DNA from: Sphingomonas sp. QA11
GTDB lineage: Bacteria; Pseudomonadota; Alphaproteobacteria; Sphingomonadales; Sphingomonadaceae
DNA: 64,000 nt
Reading direction: 5' to 3'
NCBI RefSeq assembly: GCF_028473665.1
Contig: NZ_CP098774.1
Coordinates: 4,769,501 to 4,833,500, forward strand
Below the pieces are notes generated by a model, which searched no databases, was not told where the DNA came from, and saw nothing but the letters and a program-made list of their open reading frames with translations. A program made the translations under genes and the position numbers. Position 1 is the first letter of the stretch. The number at the start of each line of letters is the position of its first letter. This document shows, piece after piece, positions 15,252-24,347 of the stretch.

Positions 15252-18200
15252 TCAGGGGCGGAGTGCCGGAGAGGCGCTGGCGACGGGAGCATTCCAGATC
15301 GTGACGAAGTCCCATCCGGCATAGCTGAGGGGGGACTGCATCTGGGTGGCGGTCAGGGCGGTGCCCCCGGCGCTGGTCGCCTGCCCGCTGGCCAGGATAT
15401 TCCAGTAGGAACTGGTGACGGTTGCACCGTTCGTCCTCTGGCCGATCAGTCCGCCTGCTCCCCGCGTGCCGATCACCAGGCCGGTCGAATAGCTGTTGGT
15501 GAGGCTGCCGCCGTAGAGATAGCCGATCAGCCCGCCCGCGGTGTTGACCGACGCGCCGGCCTGGCCGGTGGCATAGCTGTTGGCGGTGGACGAATTATAC
15601 TGATAGCCGATCAGCCCGCCGACATAGTTGGTGCCCGCCACGGTGCCGGTCGCGAAGGACCGCGTGATCGTCGCGCCCGAGGCATAGCCGACCAGCCCGC
15701 CGACATTGCTGACGCCGCTGACCGCGCCGCTCGCGCTGCTCAGGGTGATGCTCGATCCGTCATTCTGGTTGCCGACCAGCCCGCCGACCAGATTGTTGCC
15801 GGTGACGGTGACCGCGCTGCTGCTCCCGCTGACGCTGCCGCCATTATAGAGCATGCCGACCAGCCCGCCGACGCCGTTCTGGCCGCTGATGCTGCCGCTC
15901 ACGTTGATATTGCTCAGCGTGCCCGAGGACAGGCCGAACAGCCCGATATTCTTGATCGTGGGACGGTTGATGCGCAGGTTGGACAGCGTGAAGCCGTTGC
16001 CGTCGAGCGTTCCGGTGAAGCCGTAGGTGCCGCTGGTGATGCTCGCGAGCAGCGCATGGCCGGTGCCGTTCCAGACATTGCCGAGGCCATCGGTACCGAT
16101 CGGCACGAAGCCGGCGCTTGACCACATGCCCGAATAGGAGCCCGGGGTCCCCGCGACGACCGAACCGGTTTCAGCCAGGTCGATAGTGCCGGCCAGGCTG
16201 TAGCTGCCCGACAGGCGCGCCTGATCATAGCCGATCAACTGCAGTTGATGGCTGTTGGAGATCAGCAGGCGGCCGCCGGCATCGGTCGTCGTGGTGAAAC
16301 TGGTCGGCACCTCGAACGCAAGGAACGGCCGTGTCGAATTGCCCGCCAGGAACACGAAGCCGGTCGGGGTCGCGGTGCCGATACCGGCCGCCGCCGCGAG
16401 ATTGCCATAGGCACCCGCCTTGTACGCATAGGTCGCCGCGCCAGACTGGTTCGGATCAGAAGTGATCGCGGATACGTTGCTCGCGGTGCCGGTGGCTGTG
16501 GTGAAGGCGTTGTTTTGCCGCGTCGAATAGCTGTCCCAATAGGCATTGGTAATCGAACCGGCGACCAGCCGGGCGACCACGCCGCCGACCTGGTAACCCA
16601 CCATCGATGTCGATACTTCGCCAGCGGCATAGGCGCCGTTGATCGAACTGGACGCGCCGATCACGTTACCGACCAGGCCGCCGACATTCTGGCCTCCGGC
16701 GACGGCGCCGGTCGCATAGGCGTTCTGGATGCGGCTCGCGTTGAGCGTGCCGACCAGCCCGCCAGCACCGACATTGCCGTTGATCGAATTGCTCGACACA
16801 CGGCCGGTGGCGTAGGAATTATTGACAAGGCTGTTCGACGCGACGTTCCCGACCAGTCCGCCCGCGCTGCCGTTGTTACCAGTGCTGGCGAGTGTCGCCG
16901 TGCCGGTGGCGTAGGAATTGCTGACCGTACCACCCGTCAATTCACCGATCAGGCCGCCGACAAAGGCGCCGCCACCCGATCCGGTCGCCCTGGCAGTGCC
17001 GCTGGCCCAGGAATTTGTCACCGTGCCGGTCACCGTTCCGATCAGGCTGCCGACCCGCGCGACGCCGGATACGTTAACGGCGGAGGACGAATTGCTGGTT
17101 GTACCGCGGAGCTGCTGGCCCACGAGGCCACCGATATTGCCGGCGGTGCTGCCCACGCCAGCAACGGTGCCGGCGACGTGCACGTTAGTGATCCGGTTGT
17201 TGGTCGACCCCATATAGCCCGTCAGGCCGGCAGTCAGGCTCCGACCGGTGATATTCAGGCCGGTCAGGGTAAGATTGCTGATCGTGGCCGAACTGTCGAT
17301 GCCGCTGAACAGGCCAACATAATCGCTCGTAGGGCGGTTGATCGTCAGGCCCGAGATGACGTGGGACCTGCCGTCAAAGGTGCCGGTAAAATAGACCGGT
17401 GCGGAAAGCGAAATGGGATCGAAACCGGCGCCATTGTTCCACAGCGCCGTGCCGCTGGCGTCGATGTCGGCGGTCAGCACGAACTGGCGCGCGAGCTGGT
17501 TCGCCGAGGCGATCCCCTGCAGGCCATAGACGTCCTCGATGGTGAATGGCGTGTTCATGGTGCCATCACCGCCGGTCACGCGCCGGAAACTGGCATTGGC
17601 GAAGCTGAAGCGGAAATCGGTCGCGTGGAAGAATGGCAGTGCCGCGCTGTTCTGCGACCAGCCGCCATTGACGAGGTTGAACAGCCCGACATCGACCGTG
17701 CCGGTCGCGTTGATCAGGCCCATGCGGGGAGAGGCGTTGCCGGCACTGAGCGCCAGCCCGCCATTGGTGCCGATGATCGCGGCGTTGATGTTGATATTGT
17801 TATAGGCGCGTAGCGTTAAGCTGTTGGCGCTGGTCCAGGTGACGGCGCTGTCGATCGTGATGTCGCCCGCGCCGGGTGTCTGGTTGCCCGCGCCGGCCGC
17901 GCTGCTGCCGGTGGTTTCGAGCGTGACGTTGTTGCTGGCGAGATTGGCGCTGATCGTCGCGGCGGCGCCCGCATCGACGGTCAGGTCGACCGGGTCGATC
18001 AGCCAGGTGCCGGTCATGCCGCCGGCCGCCGAGGTATCGACGCGCAGGCCGGTGAAGGAAATGTTCGCGCCCGACGTCTCGATGAAGCCGCCATCACCCG
18101 TCGTCCCGGTGGCGCGCGCTGAAAGTGTGCCGGCGAAATTGACTGATCCGCCGTCGCCGCCATGCAGGATGATCGTGCCGCCGTTGCCGATCGCGCTATC

Positions 18201-19022
18201 GGCATTGATGTCCCCGGTCAGGTTGATCACGTTGCGAACCGCATCACGCACCGTCGCCGCCCTGAGCTCGACAATGCCGCCGCTGGCGTTGATCGTGCCC
18301 GCCATGTCGATCAAGGCGGTGCCGCCGACGGCGGTGATCGGCACCGCGACCTGCATGAAGCCGTCGCCGTTGAGATCGAGCGTGATGCTTTCGCCGGAGG
18401 CAAGGTCGACACGGCCATAGGCCACGCTGATCGTTCCGCTATTGCCGACCGATCCGCCAAGCAGCGCGACATAGCTTCCCTGCCCCGCATCGATCGTTCC
18501 GCCGTTCGCCACGCGGGCCGATGCGCCGGACCCGGTGAAGTTCAGGCGCCCGGCCTCGAAGTCGGCATCGCTGATCGCCAGCGTCGAGGCGACGAAGCCG
18601 CCGCCGGTACTGACGTTGCCGGTCGAGGTGATCGCGATGCCGTTAGGATTGACGAGATAGACCGAGCCGTTGGCGCGAACCTGCCCGGAGATTTCCGATC
18701 CCATCGTACCTGTCACTCGGTTCAGGGTCGCGCTGCCCGCATCGGGCTGGTGGAACACCACGCTGTTGCCTGACGCGACGTTGAAACTGTTCCAGTTGAC
18801 GATCGCGCGCGCCGTCGTTTGTGTTATCGTGACGCTGTCGGGCGCGGTCGCGATCGTCGCGGTGCCCGATGCCACGACCCCGCCCGCGGGCAGCGCCGTC
18901 TGTGCCTGCGCACCCGTCGCGCCCACGCCGTTTACGCACGCGCAGATGGCCGCACGCACCAGAATGCTTGTCGCGAGCGCACGGCTACGTCCAGCCGAGC
19001 GGACCAAGGAATGACGATGCAT
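15252..19022 (-). CDS. Filamentous-hemagglutinin-type exoprotein with GLUG repeats (TpsA)
   Basis: A 1256-residue secreted protein. An extended signal peptide ends near residue 41 (GAQAQ). The TPS secretion domain follows, with the conserved NPNG motif at residues 125-128 and NWNSFNV about 50 residues earlier. The rest is Gly/Ser/Thr/Asn-rich beta-helix; many copies of a GGLVG...Y-A-G-x-V unit, in two blocks separated by a non-repeat spacer, match the GLUG motif of adhesins. There is no C-terminal toxin domain or immunity gene, so an adhesin is likelier than a contact-dependent toxin. It is secreted by the TpsB downstream. GGGGG lies four bases before the ATG. Confidence 0.88.
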   Translation of the reverse strand: MHRHSLVRSAGRSRALATSILVRAAICACVNGVGATGAQAQTALPAGGVVASGTATIATAPDSVTITQTTARAIVNWNSFNVASGNSVVFHQPDAGSATLNRVTGTMGSEISGQVRANGSVYLVNPNGIAITSTGNVSTGGGFVASTLAISDADFEAGRLNFTGSGASARVANGGTIDAGQGSYVALLGGSVGNSGTISVAYGRVDLASGESITLDLNGDGFMQVAVPITAVGGTALIDMAGTINASGGIVELRAATVRDAVRNVINLTGDINADSAIGNGGTIILHGGDGGSVNFAGTLSARATGTTGDGGFIETSGANISFTGLRVDTSAAGGMTGTWLIDPVDLTVDAGAAATISANLASNNVTLETTGSSAAGAGNQTPGAGDITIDSAVTWTSANSLTLRAYNNININAAIIGTNGGLALSAGNASPRMGLINATGTVDVGLFNLVNGGWSQNSAALPFFHATDFRFSFANASFRRVTGGDGTMNTPFTIEDVYGLQGIASANQLARQFVLTADIDASGTALWNNGAGFDPISLSAPVYFTGTFDGRSHVISGLTINRPTSDYVGLFSGIDSSATISNLTLTGLNITGRSLTAGLTGYMGSTNNRITNVHVAGTVAGVGSTAGNIGGLVGQQLRGTTSNSSSAVNVSGVARVGSLIGTVTGTVTNSWASGTARATGSGGGAFVGGLIGELTGGTVSNSYATGTATLASTGNNGSAGGLVGNVASNSLVNNSYATGRVSSNSINGNVGAGGLVGTLNASRIQNAYATGAVAGGQNVGGLVGNVIGASSSINGAYAAGEVSTSMVGYQVGGVVARLVAGSITNAYWDSYSTRQNNAFTTATGTASNVSAITSDPNQSGAATYAYKAGAYGNLAAAAGIGTATPTGFVFLAGNSTRPFLAFEVPTSFTTTTDAGGRLLISNSHQLQLIGYDQARLSGSYSLAGTIDLAETGSVVAGTPGSYSGMWSSAGFVPIGTDGLGNVWNGTGHALLASITSGTYGFTGTLDGNGFTLSNLRINRPTIKNIGLFGLSSGTLSNINVSGSISGQNGVGGLVGMLYNGGSVSGSSSAVTVTGNNLVGGLVGNQNDGSSITLSSASGAVSGVSNVGGLVGYASGATITRSFATGTVAGTNYVGGLIGYQYNSSTANSYATGQAGASVNTAGGLIGYLYGGSLTNSYSTGLVIGTRGAGGLIGQRTNGATVTSSYWNILASGQATSAGGTALTATQMQSPLSYAGWDFVTIWNAPVASASPALRP

Positions 19023-19333
19023 GAATCCCCCACCGGAAAGCCGGGCGCATGCCTGGGCCTTAGGGGAGCCTTAACTATTCTAACCTCGGCGCCACTCAAC
19101 GGAACACAAGCGGACTATTCCGGCGCGAGTGATCCGACCGGATCATGGCGGGTTGAGCAGCGCCCGCGATGGGCCTTCCGATATGGAGGAAAAAACCGGG
19201 CGTTGTGCGCATTTCCGTGGGGAACGATCCCGGAAAAGGCATCCCTGGCCATCCAGCGACCGTCCTGATCGAGTGCCTCCGTCACCCCCTCCACACGACC
19301 TGCGTGACACTCGATCGATCGCACGTGGCGGGC

Positions 19334-19362
19334 CTGACGAAACGAATCCGTGATATTATTAA
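19334..19362 (+). promoter_or_regulatory. Weak sigma70-like promoter candidate
   Basis: CTGACG (-35, four of six) and TATTAA (-10, four of six) are 17 bases apart, in the only AT-rich part of the intergenic region. It points toward the gene at 19472, about 110 bases downstream. Confidence 0.3.
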
Positions 19363-19457
19363 ACCATTTTGGGTGTGTTGGCATCCGCGCGATCCGATGA
19401 TCGCGGGAGATTCGCGCAACAGGGCAGCCCGGTCTCTCGGCGTGCGGCACGGCTCGT

Positions 19458-19463
19458 AGGAGG
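19458..19463 (+). promoter_or_regulatory. Perfect AGGAGG ribosome binding site supporting a TTG start
   Basis: AGGAGG lies eight bases before TTG 19472. This fixes the start of the following gene, which has no in-frame ATG near its N-terminus. Confidence 0.75.
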
Positions 19464-19471
19464 TCAGCAGC

Positions 19472-20386
19472 TTGAAGACATCGCCAATCGAGCAGTCGAT
19501 CGACCCGGCTGTCGCCATTCCTTCTTTCCACACCCCGGAGACACTGCGCGCGCATCCGCGCTTCTCGGAGGCTGTGGCCTGCCTCGTCGATGGGCTCGTG
19601 TCATTGTTCGGCCATGATCGCCGGCTGCGGTCATTGATCGAATATGATCGCGGCGTCACCTTCATGCTGATCGTCTGCCTCGCCGCGGGGGAGCGAAGCG
19701 ACCGGCCGGAAACCTGGCTGACCATGAAACGACTTAACGCCTTGTTGCCGCGCCTGTGCATCGAACCGGGGCGCGGTATCACCGACTTCGTCACCAGCCT
19801 GCAGGATGAAGACTTCCTGACCACGCGCCGCTCACCGCTCGATGCGCGGGTCCGCATCCTGCAGCCGACCGAGAAGATGCTCGCCGCGGATCGCGAATGG
19901 CTTCAGGTGTTCCACGCACCGCTCGCCTTGCTTTATCCCGACGGCGACTATCACGGCGCGATGCGGCAGGACCCGGTCTATCAGCGCGCCTATCGCACCG
20001 CCTCGCTCACCACGCTCGAGATTGCCGACCGGATCGTCGGCGGCAATCCGCCTGCCGATTATTTCATCCGCGAAAGCGTCGGCACGCGCCTGTTGATGGT
20101 ACTGATTCAGGAGGTGCGCGACGCGCCGGACCATCGCACCGGACCGGGCTTCTATACTCGCGCGGCGGCGCTCGGCGGCGTGTCGCGCACGCATGCGCGC
20201 AACGTGCTGCAAGGCGCCGCCGACCGGGGCTGGCTGCGATCGAGCGATCCGCCGGGCCTCTTCATCGAAGTGCGGGACGAGCTATGGGACTCGGTTCAGC
20301 GTTGGGTGGCCGAGTCGGTGGCGGGCGTGGACATCGTCCACGGCATGGCCCTCGCGCTCCAGAAGCCCGCGCAAAAGGGCGCGTGA
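19472..20386 (+). CDS. Unrecognised protein with winged-helix-like C-terminal part
   Basis: A 304-residue soluble protein that I cannot assign to a named family. It starts at TTG behind a perfect AGGAGG. The sequence alternates helical stretches without membrane segments. Around residues 185-265 the arrangement resembles a MarR/GntR-like winged helix: a helix (TSLTTLEIADRIV), then GFYTRAAALGGVSRTHARNVL, with SRTHARNVL in the place of a recognition helix, then DRGWL and a short wing. This suggests a DNA-binding regulator. It is divergent from the adhesin gene tpsA, so control of the two-partner secretion locus is a reasonable guess. Downstream is only the tRNA on the opposite strand. Confidence 0.65.
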   Translation: MKTSPIEQSIDPAVAIPSFHTPETLRAHPRFSEAVACLVDGLVSLFGHDRRLRSLIEYDRGVTFMLIVCLAAGERSDRPETWLTMKRLNALLPRLCIEPGRGITDFVTSLQDEDFLTTRRSPLDARVRILQPTEKMLAADREWLQVFHAPLALLYPDGDYHGAMRQDPVYQRAYRTASLTTLEIADRIVGGNPPADYFIRESVGTRLLMVLIQEVRDAPDHRTGPGFYTRAAALGGVSRTHARNVLQGAADRGWLRSSDPPGLFIEVRDELWDSVQRWVAESVAGVDIVHGMALALQKPAQKGA

Positions 20387-20574
20387 GCCCGATGAGAAAA
20401 AATGGGAAGTCGATGTAACTACCCGAAGGCCTGCTGGAAGGGCGGCATGCCTCGCATGCGGGCGCCCTGAGCCGCCCGATCGTCGAGACTCGTGACGGGA
20501 TGGGGAATGATGCGGGAAGGCATTCCGCCGTCCGGAAAATTATCCGGCTACTTCTCATGGATGGCTGGTGGAGA

Positions 20575-20648
20575 TGGATGCCCCGTGAGGATTCGAACCT
20601 CAATAGACGGAGTCAGAGTCCGTAGTCTTACCATTAGACGACGGGGCA
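20575..20648 (-). tRNA. tRNA-Gln (anticodon CUG)
   Basis: The 74-base cloverleaf reads on the minus strand from TGCCCCG to the encoded CCA. The seven-base acceptor stem pairs TGCCCCG with CGGGGCA. The anticodon stem ACGGA/TCCGT holds loop CTCTGAC, giving anticodon CTG, which reads CAG. The T arm is GAGGTTCGAATCCTC. The weak U1-A72 pair is typical of tRNA-Gln. Confidence 0.95.
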
Positions 20649-20805
20649 ACGCGGAGGGCGATCTAGGGGGCGAGGCCGGGGCTGTCAACCAACGCCGCGC
20701 GCTGCTTGCCGCACGGCACTGCCTGCGCTACCCTTTGCCTCAAGCACCGAACGGCGGCCTTTCCGGCCGCCGCGACGGCAGAACATAAAAGCGAGTACAC
20801 ACGGC

Positions 20806-21861
20806 ATGGGGGATCATTCGCCCAAGATGCCGTACCGGCAGGAAAGACCTGCCCGTTCGGCGCCGATCCCCGGCAAGGTCACCGGGGCGGGACGCGCGCG
20901 TTGGCCGGAGGCGCGCCATTTCGCGGCGCTTGACCTCGGCACCAACAATTGCCGCCTGCTCATCGCGCGGCCGCAGGGCAACGGCTTCGCGGTGGTCGAC
21001 GCCTTTTCGCGAATCGTCCGGCTGGGCGAAGGGCTCGCCGCGACCGGCAGACTCAGCGACGCGGCGATCGATCGAACCCTGGCCGCGCTGAAGGTCTGCG
21101 CCGACAAGCTCAAGCGCCGCAACGTCGCCCTGTCGCGTTCGGTGGCCACCGAGGCGTGCCGCCGCGCCAGCAACGGGCCTGAATTCATCGCGCGCGCCTA
21201 TGAGGAAACGGGCATCCATCTCGACATCATCTCGGCGGAGGAGGAAGCGCGGCTCGCCGTGCTCGGGTGCCACGCGCTGATCGAGCCCGGCGAGGACCCG
21301 GCGCTGGTGTTCGACATCGGCGGCGGCTCGACCGAACTGGTGCTGGTCGACACGCGGCCCAAGGTGCCGGTGGTGCTCGACTGGCACAGCGCGCCCTGGG
21401 GCGTGGTGTCGCTTACGGAGTTCGCCGGCGGCGGGACGGGGCCGGACGGGCTTGCCGCCGCCTATGCAGCGATGCGCAGCCTCGTCGCGGACAGCTTCGC
21501 CGGCTTTGCCGGCCGCCTGCCGCGCGGCATGGAGCGGCCGCGGCTGCTCGGCACCAGCGGCACGGTGACGACGCTTGCCAGCGTGCATCTCGGCCTGTCG
21601 CATTATGATCGCTCGGCGGTCGACGGGTTGATCGTGCCGGCCGCCTCGATGCGGCGGATCAGCGCCGACCTGTCGCGGATGAGTCTGGCCGAACGCGCGA
21701 CCCTGCCCTGTATCGGCAACGAGCGCGCCGATCTGGTCGTTGCCGGTTGCGCGATCCTCGAGACGATCCTCGATCTATGGCCCGCCGAACGGCTGGGCGT
21801 GGCCGATCGCGGTATCCGCGAAGGCATTTTGCGCCGGCTGATCGGTGGGAAGGCGCTATGA
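20806..21861 (+). CDS. Exopolyphosphatase / pppGpp phosphatase family (Ppx/GppA)
   Basis: A 351-residue member of the actin-like ASKHA superfamily. The first nucleotide-binding loop ALDLGTNNCRLLI is at about residues 40-52, followed later by DIGGGSTEL (phosphate 2) and GTSGTVTTLA. These enzymes hydrolyse polyphosphate and/or pppGpp; the sequence alone does not separate the two activities. The first 35 residues are Pro/Arg-rich and probably disordered, or the true start is internal. The C-terminal HD domain of long Ppx proteins is missing, which is usual for alphaproteobacterial versions. The start of the rRNA methyltransferase gene lies ten bases after the stop, so the two form an operon. Confidence 0.88.
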   Translation: MGDHSPKMPYRQERPARSAPIPGKVTGAGRARWPEARHFAALDLGTNNCRLLIARPQGNGFAVVDAFSRIVRLGEGLAATGRLSDAAIDRTLAALKVCADKLKRRNVALSRSVATEACRRASNGPEFIARAYEETGIHLDIISAEEEARLAVLGCHALIEPGEDPALVFDIGGGSTELVLVDTRPKVPVVLDWHSAPWGVVSLTEFAGGGTGPDGLAAAYAAMRSLVADSFAGFAGRLPRGMERPRLLGTSGTVTTLASVHLGLSHYDRSAVDGLIVPAASMRRISADLSRMSLAERATLPCIGNERADLVVAGCAILETILDLWPAERLGVADRGIREGILRRLIGGKAL

Positions 21862-21871
21862 AGGTGGCATT

Positions 21872-22567
21872 GTGAGCAAGGACGGCGGCGGGCTTCGAGT
21901 CCGCGTCAAGACGGCGCGGCGGCGCACCGCGCAATCGACGCGTTGGCTCGATCGCCAGCTCAACGATCCGTACGTGAAGCGCGCCAAGGCGGAGGGCTAT
22001 CGCAGCCGCGCTGCCTACAAGCTGATCGAGCTCGACGAGCGCTTCGGCTTCCTCCGGGGGGTGAAGCGCGTGGTCGATCTCGGGATCGCGCCCGGCGGCT
22101 GGACCCAGGTGGTGCGGCGGCGCTCGCCCAAGATCGCGATCGTCGGGATCGATTTGCTGCCGGTCGATCCGATCGACGATGTGACCATCTTCCAGATGGA
22201 TTTCATGGACGACGCCGCGCCCGCAATGCTCACCGAGGCCCTCGGCGGCGCGCCGGACCTGGTGCTGTCGGACATGGCGGCCAACACGGTGGGGCATCCC
22301 CAGACCGACGCGCTCAGGACGATGGCGCTGGTCGAGGCGGGCCTTGCTTTCGCGATCGACGTGCTCGAGCCGGGGGGCGCCTTTATCGGCAAGGTGTTCG
22401 CCGGCGGTGCCGATGCGTCGCTGGTCACCGAGCTGAAGCGCAACTTCAGGACGGTGAAGCACGCCAAGCCGCCCGCCAGCCGCAAGGGCTCGTCCGAATG
22501 GTATGTCGTGGCACAGGGCTTCAAGGGCCGGCGTGAAGCGGTGCCTCAAGAGCCGGAGGATCAGTAG
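21872..22567 (+). CDS. rlmE: 23S rRNA (uridine-2'-O) methyltransferase RlmE (FtsJ/RrmJ)
   Basis: A 231-residue SAM-dependent methyltransferase that in the family methylates U2552 of 23S rRNA in the large subunit. Diagnostic segments are SRAAYKLIELDERF, the SAM motif VVDLGIAPGGWTQV, VLSDMAAN and the final KPPASRKGSSEWY region; these supply the catalytic Lys-Asp-Lys triad. GTG 21872 is chosen because AAGG lies six bases upstream and the product then begins with the basic arm VRVKTARRRT, as in relatives. GTG 21845 overlaps ppx and is less likely. Follows ppx/gppA closely. Confidence 0.93.
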   Translation: MSKDGGGLRVRVKTARRRTAQSTRWLDRQLNDPYVKRAKAEGYRSRAAYKLIELDERFGFLRGVKRVVDLGIAPGGWTQVVRRRSPKIAIVGIDLLPVDPIDDVTIFQMDFMDDAAPAMLTEALGGAPDLVLSDMAANTVGHPQTDALRTMALVEAGLAFAIDVLEPGGAFIGKVFAGGADASLVTELKRNFRTVKHAKPPASRKGSSEWYVVAQGFKGRREAVPQEPEDQ

Positions 22568-22654
22568 AATAGGCGTCGTGCCGGATGCCTCGGGCTTGTC
22601 GAGAGGGCCAGGGTGACGGCAGGATTGCCCGGCCGGGCGCGAGCATCACAAGCA

Positions 22655-22685
22655 CGAAAAAGCCCGCGGATCGCTCCCCGGGCTC
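22655..22685 (-). terminator. Intrinsic terminator of rpoZ
   Basis: On the minus strand AGCCCG pairs with CGGGCT and is followed by a T run. It starts about 25 bases after the rpoZ stop codon. Confidence 0.7.
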
Positions 22686-22708
22686 TTCGTATCGTCAGGA
22701 CTTCGGGC

Positions 22709-23053
22709 TCAGCCCTCGTAGTCGCCGCCCAGATTCTGGTTGCGCGGCGGCGCGGCGGCGGTGAGGCGAAGCGCCTCGGCCGATGCCGCCAGGCTGCCGA
22801 TTTCGTCGGGCGTGTCCTCGTCGTCGACCTGGACCCGCTGAAGGCCGGAAACGACTGCTTCCTCCAGGTGATTCGGACGCACCGTCTCTTCGGCGATCTC
22901 GCGCAAGGCGACGACCGGGTTCTTGTCGCGATCGCGGTCGATCGTCAGGTCGGCGCCGCCGGAAATCTGCCGCGCACGCTGGGCCGCGAACAGCACCAGA
23001 TCGAACCGGTTGGGAATCTTGTCGACGCAATCCTCGACAGTGACGCGCGCCAT
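22709..23053 (-). CDS. rpoZ: RNA polymerase omega subunit
   Basis: A 114-residue protein starting MARVTVEDCVDKIPNRFDL, the canonical omega N-terminus, followed by LVLFAAQRARQI and PVVALREIAE. Omega assists assembly of the beta' subunit into RNA polymerase and mediates some ppGpp effects. ATG 23053 is chosen because the conserved sequence begins there; the open frame upstream adds 21 unrelated residues. The acidic C-terminal tail (about residues 75-114) is longer than in E. coli, as usual in alphaproteobacteria. In many relatives rpoZ is next to a ppGpp synthetase gene; here it stands alone, convergent with rlmE and divergent from the PLD gene. Confidence 0.96.
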   Translation of the reverse strand: MARVTVEDCVDKIPNRFDLVLFAAQRARQISGGADLTIDRDRDKNPVVALREIAEETVRPNHLEEAVVSGLQRVQVDDEDTPDEIGSLAASAEALRLTAAAPPRNQNLGGDYEG

Positions 23054-23168
23054 GAATGGCTTCCTTCGCAAACAACGATAGAATGAAGACCGGCGATCTA
23101 GGGCCCGGACCGGCAAGAGTCAAGGAATCCGGCTTGCCCCCGTCCCGATGCGCGGCCACATCTGCAAG

Positions 23169-24344
23169 ATGACCGAACCTGCCGTCCAGCCGAGCTTCAC
23201 CGTCGACGGCAACACGCTCACCATGCTGGATACCGGCCCGCGCCGGCTCGAAGCGCTGATCGCCCTGATCGCCGGGGCCGAACGGACGCTTCGGATCATC
23301 TACTACATCTATGTCGACGACGATGCCGGCGCGCGGGTACGGCAGGCGATGCTCGATGCGGCGGCGCGCGGTGTCGCAGTGTCGCTGGTGGTCGACGGGC
23401 TGGGCAGCGAGCATGCCGAGCAGAATCATTTCTTCGAGCCGCTGCGCCAGGCCGGGGTCGATGTCTGCCGCTTCGTGCCGCGCTGGGGCCGCCGGTATTT
23501 GTTGCGCAACCACCAGAAGCTGGCGCTGGCGGACGAGGCGCGCGCGATCATCGGCGGCTTCAACGTGCAGGACAGCTATTTCGGCACGCCGGCCGAACAG
23601 GCATGGCGCGATCTCGGGCTCCTGGTGGAAGGCCCCGCCGCGGAGCATATCGCCGGCTATTTCGACGCGCTGTCGCGCTGGTCGAAGCAACCCAGGGCGC
23701 CGCTACGCTCGCTCCGTCGCGCGCTCGGCACATGGAGCGAGCCGGAGGGCAGGACGCGCTGGCTGTTCGGTGGACCGACACGGCGGCTGTCGCCCTGGGC
23801 GCGGGCAGTGAAGCGGGATCTGGAAAGCGCCCAGGCGATCGACATCATCGCGGGGTATTTCGCGCCAAGCCCCGGCATGCTCAAGCGGCTCGACCGCGCC
23901 GGCATGCGGGGCCGGGTGCGAATCGTGCTGCCGTCGAAGAACGATCATGGCGCCGCGATCTGGGCGTCGCGCTTCACCTATGCCGGGCTGCTGCGCAAGC
24001 GGGTCGAAATCTACGAATATCAGCCGACCAAGCTCCATACGAAGCTCTTCGTGATCGACGACGTGGTCTATATCGGCTCGGCCAATTACGACATCCGCAG
24101 CCTGTTCCTCAACCTCGAGATGATGCTGCGCATCGACGACAAGGTCTTCGCCGCCCATGTCCGCGCCTATGTCGACGGGGAAGTCGCCCAGTCGGAACGG
24201 ATCACTACGGCGCTGTACAAGGCCCGCACCAACTGGTGGGTCCGCACGAAGCAGGCGGCTGCCTTCTTCGTGATGACCGTGCTCGACTATAATGTGACGA
24301 AGGGGCTCAATTTCGGGCCGCGCCGGCGGCTCCGCAGGCCCTGA
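23169..24344 (+). CDS. Phospholipase D-family protein, cardiolipin synthase-like
   Basis: A protein of about 391 residues with two HKD motifs: HQKLALAD, followed by IGGFN, in the first half, and HTKLFVID, followed by IGSANYD, in the second. The two together form one active site. No N-terminal membrane segments are present, which resembles ClsB/ClsC-type soluble cardiolipin synthases more than ClsA. It would join phosphatidylglycerol with another phospholipid or transfer phosphatidyl groups; exact chemistry is uncertain. ATG 23169 is chosen because the family-like sequence begins there; ATG 23148 adds seven residues. The convergent neighbour is a phospholipid N-methyltransferase-like gene with only three bases between stops, consistent with a membrane-lipid theme. 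Confidence 0.83.
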   Translation: MTEPAVQPSFTVDGNTLTMLDTGPRRLEALIALIAGAERTLRIIYYIYVDDDAGARVRQAMLDAAARGVAVSLVVDGLGSEHAEQNHFFEPLRQAGVDVCRFVPRWGRRYLLRNHQKLALADEARAIIGGFNVQDSYFGTPAEQAWRDLGLLVEGPAAEHIAGYFDALSRWSKQPRAPLRSLRRALGTWSEPEGRTRWLFGGPTRRLSPWARAVKRDLESAQAIDIIAGYFAPSPGMLKRLDRAGMRGRVRIVLPSKNDHGAAIWASRFTYAGLLRKRVEIYEYQPTKLHTKLFVIDDVVYIGSANYDIRSLFLNLEMMLRIDDKVFAAHVRAYVDGEVAQSERITTALYKARTNWWVRTKQAAAFFVMTVLDYNVTKGLNFGPRRRLRRP

Positions 24345-24347
24345 TCT

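Larger units (their letters stand above)
19023..19471. other. Divergent intergenic region between tpsA and the wHTH-like gene
   Basis: This 449-base region separates the divergent tpsA and 19472 genes. No convincing gene is present. It is less GC-rich near 19345-19375 (GATATTATTAAACC), where a rightward promoter is possible. Regulatory sites for both genes probably lie here. Confidence 0.5.

Noticed and set aside
15252..17300. Regular repeats in the adhesin considered as a CRISPR array
   Set aside because: The repeats are imperfect, in frame and encode GLUG motifs; there are no identical direct repeats with unique spacers.
14772..17813. Long plus-strand frames opposite the adhesin
   Set aside because: They reflect the repetitive Gly/Ser-rich adhesin read backwards; low-complexity AD/GR runs and no recognisable domains.
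15252..19022. Contact-dependent inhibition toxin system
   Set aside because: The exoprotein lacks a C-terminal toxin module and there is no small immunity gene downstream; the gene that follows is the TpsB transporter.
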